From Brasenia schreberi (Eukaryota; Streptophyta; Magnoliopsida; Nymphaeales; Cabombaceae), in contig JAYKKT010000090.1 of the NCBI GenBank assembly GCA_036023115.1, positions 35,297,001 through 35,361,000 of the forward strand: a stretch of 64,000 bases of DNA, read 5' to 3'. This document shows, piece by piece, positions 52,501-61,500 of the stretch. The notes below the pieces were generated by a model. The model saw only the letters and a program-made list of their open reading frames with translations. It had not been told where the DNA came from and did no database searches. A program made the translations under genes and the position numbers. Numbering within the stretch: the stretch's first letter is position 1; every line of letters starts with the position of its first letter.

Positions 52501-55500
52501 TAAAGAAAAAATAATGAAGATGGAATCGGCCCAGTCATGGTCTCTCTCAAGGAGTTGCTGCCCTCTCTCTTTCTTCTTTTCTATTCTCTTCATACACTCA
52601 AAAAGATGTTACACGACTAATAGGGTTTTCCCTTTATAAACAAATTACAAGGTGGTATATTACCAGTCTGACATTAATGAAATGAATTTAAAGGTACCTT
52701 TAAAAACATACACTAAAGACACTGTAATAGACATTAAGAACCCTATATTTCTAACACTCCCACTCAAGTTTAGTGTGAGTGAATATCGTTGTGATACCCA
52801 ACTAGTCACATAATCTTTTTAATACATTTTTGTTGATGGCCATGTAAGGGATCACCTTTGCATGGTCGCCCAAGCCCGGATAAAGGAGGGTTGCGTTAGG
52901 CTTCTGACAGCCAGCATAAAACTTTGTCGAACTTATCTACCATGGATTCTACAAATTATGATAAGACTATGTGGAAACAAAGAATTCATGTAGCCGACCC
53001 CGTCTAGTATGTGGAAAGGCTTAGTTGTTAATTGTTATTGTTGTTGTATGCCGATGGCTTTTGTTTGCATATGTGCACATTGATTTTTTGTCTTTACATA
53101 CTCCATTCTGAACTCATTGGTATTCATATTGTCCCTAATAAAGTGACAATCAATCTCAAATAGTGTTTAGTCCTCTCATGAACACCGATTTATTGGAAGC
53201 TATATGCACGCAAAATGCCCTTTGCGATCACAAATAAGAGTTCATTTGCATAACATTTCCAAACTCGTTGTCGCGAATAAGAAGCTCGTTTTAATCCAAA
53301 ATGAGCTCACAACGTGACCGACATGGCTCTCATTCTGCTATATTCACCGTACCAGACCTTCGCAACCATATTTTGCTTCTACTACTCTTCCTGGGTGATA
53401 TCAAGATTACCCCCAATGGATACCACAATACCCTAATCCTCGGTGAAGTGGATCTCCTATCGCAGTGGAGAACCGCCTAATCAAACCATCTCTGTGCATC
53501 CAACAACTGAGCGTGTCCTTTGTCTTCATAGATAAGTCATTTTTTTCCCGGAGCTCCTTTAATATATCCTAAGCTAGTCTGACCACCTATCGCATCCCTA
53601 ATGATGCCCTTCACAAAGTGAGCTTAGAAATTAGACTTACTAGCACTCACCAAGCAAAGGAGATATATCCGGATCAGCAATGTGTAAGATAGTTAAGTTT
53701 TCCAACCAATCTGCCTATATCTTCCCGGGTCCGAAAGTGGCTCCCCCCGATCCTGGAGTAGTGCTTCAATATCAGATCCATGTGGAGTGTCAATTGGCTT
53801 TGCATTCAATAGTCCGCTTCCTCAAGAATGTCCATAGCATACTTCCTTTGTGAGATAACTATGCCATCTCTTGACTTGGAAGCACTCAATTCCCAAGAAA
53901 TAACGAAGCTTACAAGATCTTTGGTCCGAAAGTTGGATGACAGAGGTGCTCGTTTTATCTTAGTTATATCTTGGTGATTCATTGGTCGTGATAATAATGT
54001 CAGTTCCATACATACACATCCAATTTTAGATACAGCCTTTCGCATTACAGGCGATAAGACAGTGGTCACCACCGTGGAAATAAGGATGCATCATGAAATA
54101 AGTACTAAATCTCGATGAACAATAGTCAATCGACCAAACTAAGTCTTCCTCGGGAGATAGAGCCTGGAGCACTATGCAATAACTTGTAGGTAGATGACAA
54201 ACGATGCCGAAGACTCCCTCCGAGCAACAAACCCCTGAGTAGGTTACTTCTATGTAGACTTCTTTCTCTTCCGCATCACCATGGAGAAAAGCATTCTTGA
54301 TGTCCACTGACGGATGTATGACCAACGGCGAATATCAGCTATACGATAGACAAAAAGCAAACTAATAGCCATCTTTGCCACATCGTGAGAAAGTTGTCCC
54401 CATAATCCAAACCAAATATCTCGGTATATGTCTTGCCACTCCTCACGAGCCTTTGTGGGTGATCAAGCAGTGACCATCAAGACGCTAACCTTCGACCGTA
54501 TAACCACCTGGGTAATTCCATACAAATGTACTTCCTGTGAGGAAGAGGAACAGTGTTCCTACCACATCAAGCCTCAAGAAGGCACACTATTTCATTAATC
54601 ATTGCTTGTCCCCACCCAGATGGGATAAAGGATTCCATAAGCTTCACCTAGAGATTTAGGAATAGACACATAGAAGACAAAGTGGAAAGACAAACATAAT
54701 GCAATAAAGAGAGGCATTTACGGTAACTTGTGAGTAATATAAGTCGAGTGAGAAAGGTTACGAGTGCGATCGTATACCTTTTGGAAGGAGTAATGGAAAG
54801 TTAGCGCTGAGAGTGCGCTTCCGGAGCTAGTAAAGGAGGTGGAGCGTATAACAGAGTCCAGCAGGCCTCCAATGAACCTCTACAACCTCATGGTGGTGGG
54901 CGATAATGGTGTGCTTGTGGCCTAGCGATGACAGACCGGATTGTAATAGGCTAGTAGTATGGACCGGTACCAACAGAGAAGAACGCGATGACAGGGAGTA
55001 CTGGTCAACCTGGGACAAGAGGGAGGAACAGTAGAGGACCCCGCAGTAATTGTGGAAGTAAGCAGTAACCTCAAAGTAGACTCAAAGAAAGGAACATGAC
55101 TCACAAGAAAGGAGATGACATCAGATAATGCTAAGAGTCAAGTACCTATATCATAACCCTTAACGGCATCGTAAAGTGGCAACCGAGAAAAACATCGATA
55201 ACTCCTTTAGACCGACAGAATCCAAGCAAAACACATGTCAAGACTGGAGCGAAAGCCGACAGATTATCAAGACTGGAGAACATCACGACAAAACATGCTT
55301 CACCAAGACATGAAGGTAAAAGAATTGGAGGGGTTTGTGAGGGAACAAAATAGTAATGCTGTGTACCTGTTATCGTCAAGACTGCAATATATAGGGCTAC
55401 TGTTAATCAAATAATAGGCAAAGTGAGAAATCCGCATTGCCCCAAAAAACGGAAGTGGAACACGTCCACAATATGCAAAAAAGGATCCAAGTGTGGTTCT

Positions 55501-58500
55501 TTAATAAGATGTCTATTTATACGCTCAACAACCCCATTTTGTCAAGGGTATAGGCACAAGATGCTTGGTAGAAGGATTTAGACGTCGTTAAACGCTATGT
55601 TAAAAATTCTAGAGATAAAATTTCACTGCATTTGTCACTACGCAAAATACGAAATCGAACACCAAACCGAGTTGTTATTTCATGATAAAAGGTTTGAAAA
55701 ATTGAAAAACAACTCGGATTCTATTTTTCATTAACAATAACCAAGTACACCAAGAATAGTCATCAATAAAGGTCACAAAATACTGATATTTTCCCAATGT
55801 GGGGATCGAGCATGGGTCCCAAACATCATAATGTAGCAACTTAAACTGAACTAAGGACTGAAACTCACGACCTAAGTCACACAGACACTTCTAAGGGGTG
55901 GAGTGTCGACCCCGACACTGGTGCGACACCGACACCGACACCGTGTCGGTGCGGCATGTCCAAAAAAAAATTTGCAAAAAAAAAATTACAATTTTTCTTT
56001 TTTATAACTCATGGATAAATGGGTGTGGATAATGAAGATTGATTTGTGTATTATGATGAAATTAGTAGTTTTTTACAATTTATATGTTTTGCTTTAATAT
56101 AAAGTTGTGTACTTACTATTATAGCTTTATACGATATAAAGCTGCTTGAATGATTTTGGGTGCGAACAATTGGACTCCATACTGTATGCCTTTGCACAGA
56201 ATAATCTTTGTCACCAAACACATTTAAAGACCAGGAACATTGCCAGATCAATAGAACAGAAGAGTATGACATCACTAGTGGATCCTAACACAAATACTAG
56301 TATATGTTATATCCTACAAAAGATCTTGAAACTCTTTGAATCCATAACTTGGATATTTTGCAGCTCGTAAAATCATTGTAAGTTTCAGATCATTATGAGG
56401 GAACTTGCTAATTGATACCTACGTGCACCCAAAATTAGCAAATACTAGTTGTATTATGATTGATTTATATAGCTTGAATATTATATAGCCGTGTCGCCGC
56501 ACCCAAAATTTTTGAAATTTGCCGTATCCCGCACCCGCACCCATGTGACATAGCTCACGACCAGGGAATGACACTCTATGATGTTTGGCCCATTGAAATA
56601 CATCACATTGAAGGACCAACTCTTTATTAGACCCAACAAAAACTACATCTCTAATTTTTTAGGTTGGTTGACGTCTCAATCAGCAATGCCATAATCTTAG
56701 TTTTTCCTCTGCTTTTGTAGTTGTGAATGTACTCTTTTGTGATGGAGTGAAATCGCAAAGAGTACATAGAGCCCATTCCTAAATTCACCATGTCTAAAGG
56801 TTCTTCCTATCCTCGTATCGTCAAATTTACAACCAAGAGGAGAGAAGGTTACTGAGCACCGTAAATCTCTAACCAAAGAGCTTATTGACAGCATATTAAC
56901 TAGGAACTCAGAAACATAAATAACTAGCAGATTAACTAAGAACTCAGGAACATAAATAACTTACTCCAATTAAAAGTTTTGAGTTTGCATCTTCTCTTTT
57001 CCCTTCGTAGGAATTAATGATCCATTTTCTAATTTGATATATTCAGGTGTAGACATTGGCTAATATTCCATGAAATTAGAGTTATCACCTATCATACGAT
57101 CACTTGCCCCTAAATCTATCACCCAAAATTTAGATTGAGTAAGGAAAGAGTTACTATTGATAGTAAAGGAAGTAGGAACACCTATTTCTTGTTTTTGTGA
57201 GGAAGTTAACGGTTGATCTCTGAGTTTGGATTCAATTTCTAAATTTTCCTTCTAAGCTCCAATATTTATCATGCGTTGCTGGTTATATTGTCTTCTCAGT
57301 GGTAGTGGTAGTTGCAACATAGTTTCCATGATCTTTGGCATATGTTGGCTTTCCAATGACTTCTCAGCACTAATCTCTAGTGTGTCTTCTCTTTCCACAA
57401 TGTGAACATAGTTTTGTCGTCGTTGTCTTCAAATCGACCACTTCCTCTTTCTCTAGGGATAAATGAACCTCTTCCATGCGGAAATGTCACTTGGCCTTTT
57501 CCAGCAAAGGCACTCTCTTCAGTCTCTGACATATCACCCTTTCCCATATTCTTTCTATCTTCCTCTCCTAAGAGAAGAAAGTACACATTTTCAACAGAAT
57601 GTAGCTCTTCTTTACTAAGGATATTAGTCTTATTTGATCCATAATCGGGAGAAATTCCCCATAGGAAGTCAAATACTTTCCTTACCTCAGCATCTGAGGT
57701 CCTTCTTTTTATACTGCATTTGTTATCAACTATATGTGTTTTTCATTAGAGAGCCCTAAAGTTCCCCATAGTAGTCACTAACTGATTTATCCCCTTGTTG
57801 ACACTTCATAATCTTTTCTAGCACTTCGTACTCTTTTGCAATAATTTTATTCCTCAAATATGCTTCATCCACAACTCTTTTGCAATAATTCTATTCCTCG
57901 AATATGCTTCAACCACAACTGCCCAAATCTTTGAGGTTGTCTCCATATACATAAATGTCTTACTTATTAATAGAATCATCTACTGTATAAGCCAAGAACT
58001 TATGAGAGCATCTTCTTTTAACCACCTTTCATAATCTAGGTAATTTTGTCAAGGCATACCTGTGTTCCTATGACAAATCCTAGCTTTCCTCTTAATTTGA
58101 GGACCAATTCAATTGGCCTTGCCCATTCTCTATAGTTTTTCCCATCTAATTTGATATTTGTAATCTGGTATGGTTCTATTTTTTAATCAATCATATATGT
58201 TGAGTTCAAAAACTCCTCCTTGTGCTTTCCTTTCATGACTTTTGGTTTTTTGCAGCAGCCTACACAGCTCCTATTTTAAGGCTTCTGGCAGTTACATGTC
58301 TGGTTGCTGCAACTCTCTTTTTATGCATTGAAACACTGCTAATTTTCTGCATAACTGCTCCAACAGTACCGATTTTGCAGCCACCACGTATGCTCCACCA
58401 GCTGTTGCCGATCGCTTTGATGGAACACCCAAGAAAGCTTTGATACCATGTTAATTTCAGAGTAATCTAAGAAATTCAATTGAAGAAAAAATAATGAAGA

Positions 58501-61500
58501 TGGAATCGGCACAGTCACGGTCTCTCTCAAGGAGCCGCCACCCTCTCTTTCTTCTTTTCTATTCTTTTCACACACTGAAAAAGATGTTACACGGCTGATA
58601 GGGTTTTCCCTTTATAAAAGGGATTACAAGGTGGTATATTACCAACCTCCAATTAATGAAATGAATTTAAAGGTACCTTTAAAAACATATACTAAAGACA
58701 CTCTAATATACACTAAGAACTTTGTATTTCTTCAACAGTATGTCTTGATGACATTTAATGTTTTCAAGAAAGCTAAAGCTAGAGAACGATGAACGAACAA
58801 CTGAGGACCATACTCAAGAGCACAGACAAATCATGCTACCTATAAGGAAGTAAAATGAGGCGTTTAAGATGATGAAATTTGGCAAATTTGTGAGGCCACA
58901 TAATACTCCTTATAAGTATGAAAAGTGTTGGGACAGATGGAGTCAGTTCACTTGCAAAATGCAAAATGATGTAAAGCCATATTGCAAAACAAGATGTGGG
59001 AAGAATGAAATAACAAGCATGGTAAAACTCATATTGAAAAAAGTAGATCCAAAATTGTTCCAAATATAGGAGTTTTAGCAGTCTTTTGGTATACCAGTGG
59101 TTCACACATGGCAAAATCAGGCCTTCAACTGCTGAAGTTCAGTTAACTAGTTTAATTTTACTCATTTTATTTCATTTGTAAATAGTTGCTGGTTTTCTCT
59201 ATGTGTTAGTCAAGTAGGTTACTTCTCCACTTTCTTTGCTTCGAAGGTGGTTTTGTTTGTAGGTATAGAAAGAGGTTATTTATCTCCTTCACCTTCCTTG
59301 CTTTAACAGGGTATTTGTGCCTCCACATTCTTTGCTTTTAGGATGATTACACCTTCATGATTGTATTTAATGGTTTTCTCGAAATTAATTAAGACAAGTA
59401 GAAATTATTTCATATATTTGAGCACTTATCTCAGGGGATCATCAATTCTATTTAAGAAATCAACGCCATAGGTAGAAAAAAGAAAGCACCTTCCCAAACC
59501 TCTACATCTTGCCTCGCCAAATTTGATGTTTAAGGAACGTGCCTCATAACCATATCTATAGCCAAGGCCCGAAACAAGGAGTATCAAGTTATGGTCATAC
59601 CATGAAGAGATTATAGGGAAGAGTCGCTGAAAATTGACTAGTACAAAAAAGACTACCTTGAATATATCAGAGATGACCGCGAAACTGAAAGCTATTACCT
59701 TGCTAAGATGTCCAGTGGAACACTTCCAGGCCAAGAAGAAGAAGCTTCACATGATGTTCATTGATTTATAAAATACCTATAGCATGGGATTAAGGGATAT
59801 TTGTTGGAGAACCTTGAAGAACAGAGGAGTGCCTCATATATATTAACCTTACGAAGCATATTTGTGATAGAGCAGCAGCCTGTATTACCTCTTCTTTAAT
59901 GTCAATATTGAATAAGCTAAGCAGCCTACGCTCATGTCTCTTACATTCTTTACCATGGATAAATTAGTAGAACATGTCTAAGATGAAGTGTCTTGGTGCA
60001 TATTATTTATAAATGTGGGTGGATAAGACGAGGAAAGGAGTTAACAAATACTAGAAATGTCAACGAGAACATTACAAACAAAGAGCTTTCAAGTTAGTAG
60101 AACAAAAACAAAAATATATGAATGCAAGTTTAATATTTTGATTGGGCTTCCAGCTCAATCTATTATGGCATTTCTAAATTCTTTATAATACTAGTAAGTG
60201 ATGAGATACTGTAGTAGAAAGGACCCTGAGATAACAAGGAACTTCACGTGTGAGATATCGCATGAAAGTTTTCACAATTACTACAAGTATAAAGAACTTA
60301 CAAATCAGTCATAATAGATTGAGCTAGAAATAATTATAAGCTCATGGCTTAGAAGAAACTCCGTTCCATCAGTACTATGCATTTACAAGTGATAACTAAA
60401 AGAAAAAATAAGTAGCACAGCAGCCATATTTTTTAGTGAAAAGAAGCAACATAAATAAATAAATACCGAAAATGGACCTCATTAGGTCTTCAACTCTGTA
60501 AATGCATGCATAGAAGAAGTCATTGTGAAAACTTGTAACGATCAATCACCACAATAGATGACACGATTGAGAGGACACGTTATCAGTATCACTTGTGCAA
60601 TTAAAACAATTTCATTGCTTACATCCAGGAAACAAGCTTTCATCTGTTGCAAGCAACCCTCCAAAACCTCCGCTTTTCTTTTTGTCCCCATACTAACAGC
60701 TTTCATGTCACCTTCCATCGCAGACCTCAGATAAGGCTTCCAGAGTTCATACCTAAGAAAATGAACTCAACAGAAACATAAGAACAGTTCAATACGTATA
60801 CAGATAATAAAAAGATAAGGGCACCATTACTTTGTTATATGCATGTAGTGGATCAAGAAGGTAATGAAGCCTCAGAGTAGAGCAGAACACAAGATGGTAC
60901 TGTAACAAGCATAACTTGATACATTAAAAGATGAACAAGCAAAATATTTTGTTAAAATTCCTTAAAATGGCTATAGACAAAAAGATGTACTAGACCCTTC
61001 TCTTCTTCACTCACGTCTCTGGCACCATCTGATCAATCCCATTGTAACTTCACTCACATCTCTGGCAAAAATTCAGTTTGTAACTTCATCATATTGCTCC
61101 AGGCCTTATATTCAGTTAATAGTAAAATTTAGCGTTCACGAAGACATCTAGTATTTCCGCCATTTCATTTTACTGTGGAAGGTTATTTGCATCAAAAGAA
61201 GTAGCGGTGAGCATATAAGTAGTCATCCCATAATGGAATTAGTAGAAAATATAGCTCATGAACATCCATTAGACAAATTACACATCACATATAGACAAAT
61301 TCTTAAGCATATTTTGTGGGTCATGATGAATTGGTCATGTGAAAGTAACAGAATAAAGAGCCTGCTTCTTGTTTCCTTTTAATAAGCGTGCTTAAAAGTA
61401 ATCCATGGAAGCTCGTTCATTGAGACCAATTATACATCACATATACTCCCTCCCTCCACATCACACATACTCTCAACTACATCTTACAGGAACACTAATG

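Larger units (their letters stand above)
52757..58440 (-). pseudogene. Element D gag-pol polyprotein, heavily decayed
   Basis: From high to low: gag relics (57650-58230), degraded knuckle ([12 protein letters not shown], near 57400), protease with altered active site ([14 protein letters not shown], near 57110) and GAG-pre-integrase ([16 protein letters not shown], near 56830). RT fragments then follow near 53806-54325 ([11 protein letters not shown]; the YVDD region reads YGTD near 54000). RNase H is barely visible. A 44-bp tandem duplication lies at 57831-57918. Confidence 0.78.
52469..58737 (-). mobile_element. Copia LTR retrotransposon D
   Basis: 6269 bp with LTRs 52469-52756 and 58449-58737 and exact TSD GTATG (52464-52468 and 58738-58742). 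The primer site TGGTATCA reads on the minus strand from just inside the right LTR (plus TGATACCA, 58441-58448). The interior is a badly decayed Copia polyprotein with a SINE-like unit (52841-53048) and a small DNA transposon (55873-56553). Same sense as TOP3A. Confidence 0.93.

Noticed and set aside
58836..59114. Possible additional TOP3A exon on the minus strand
   Set aside because: No similarity to TOP3A. Exons 2 and 3 already join without a gap in phase and sequence.
59426..59734. 102-codon minus-strand frame
   Set aside because: It partly overlaps the decayed plus-strand LINE remnant and has no recognisable domain.
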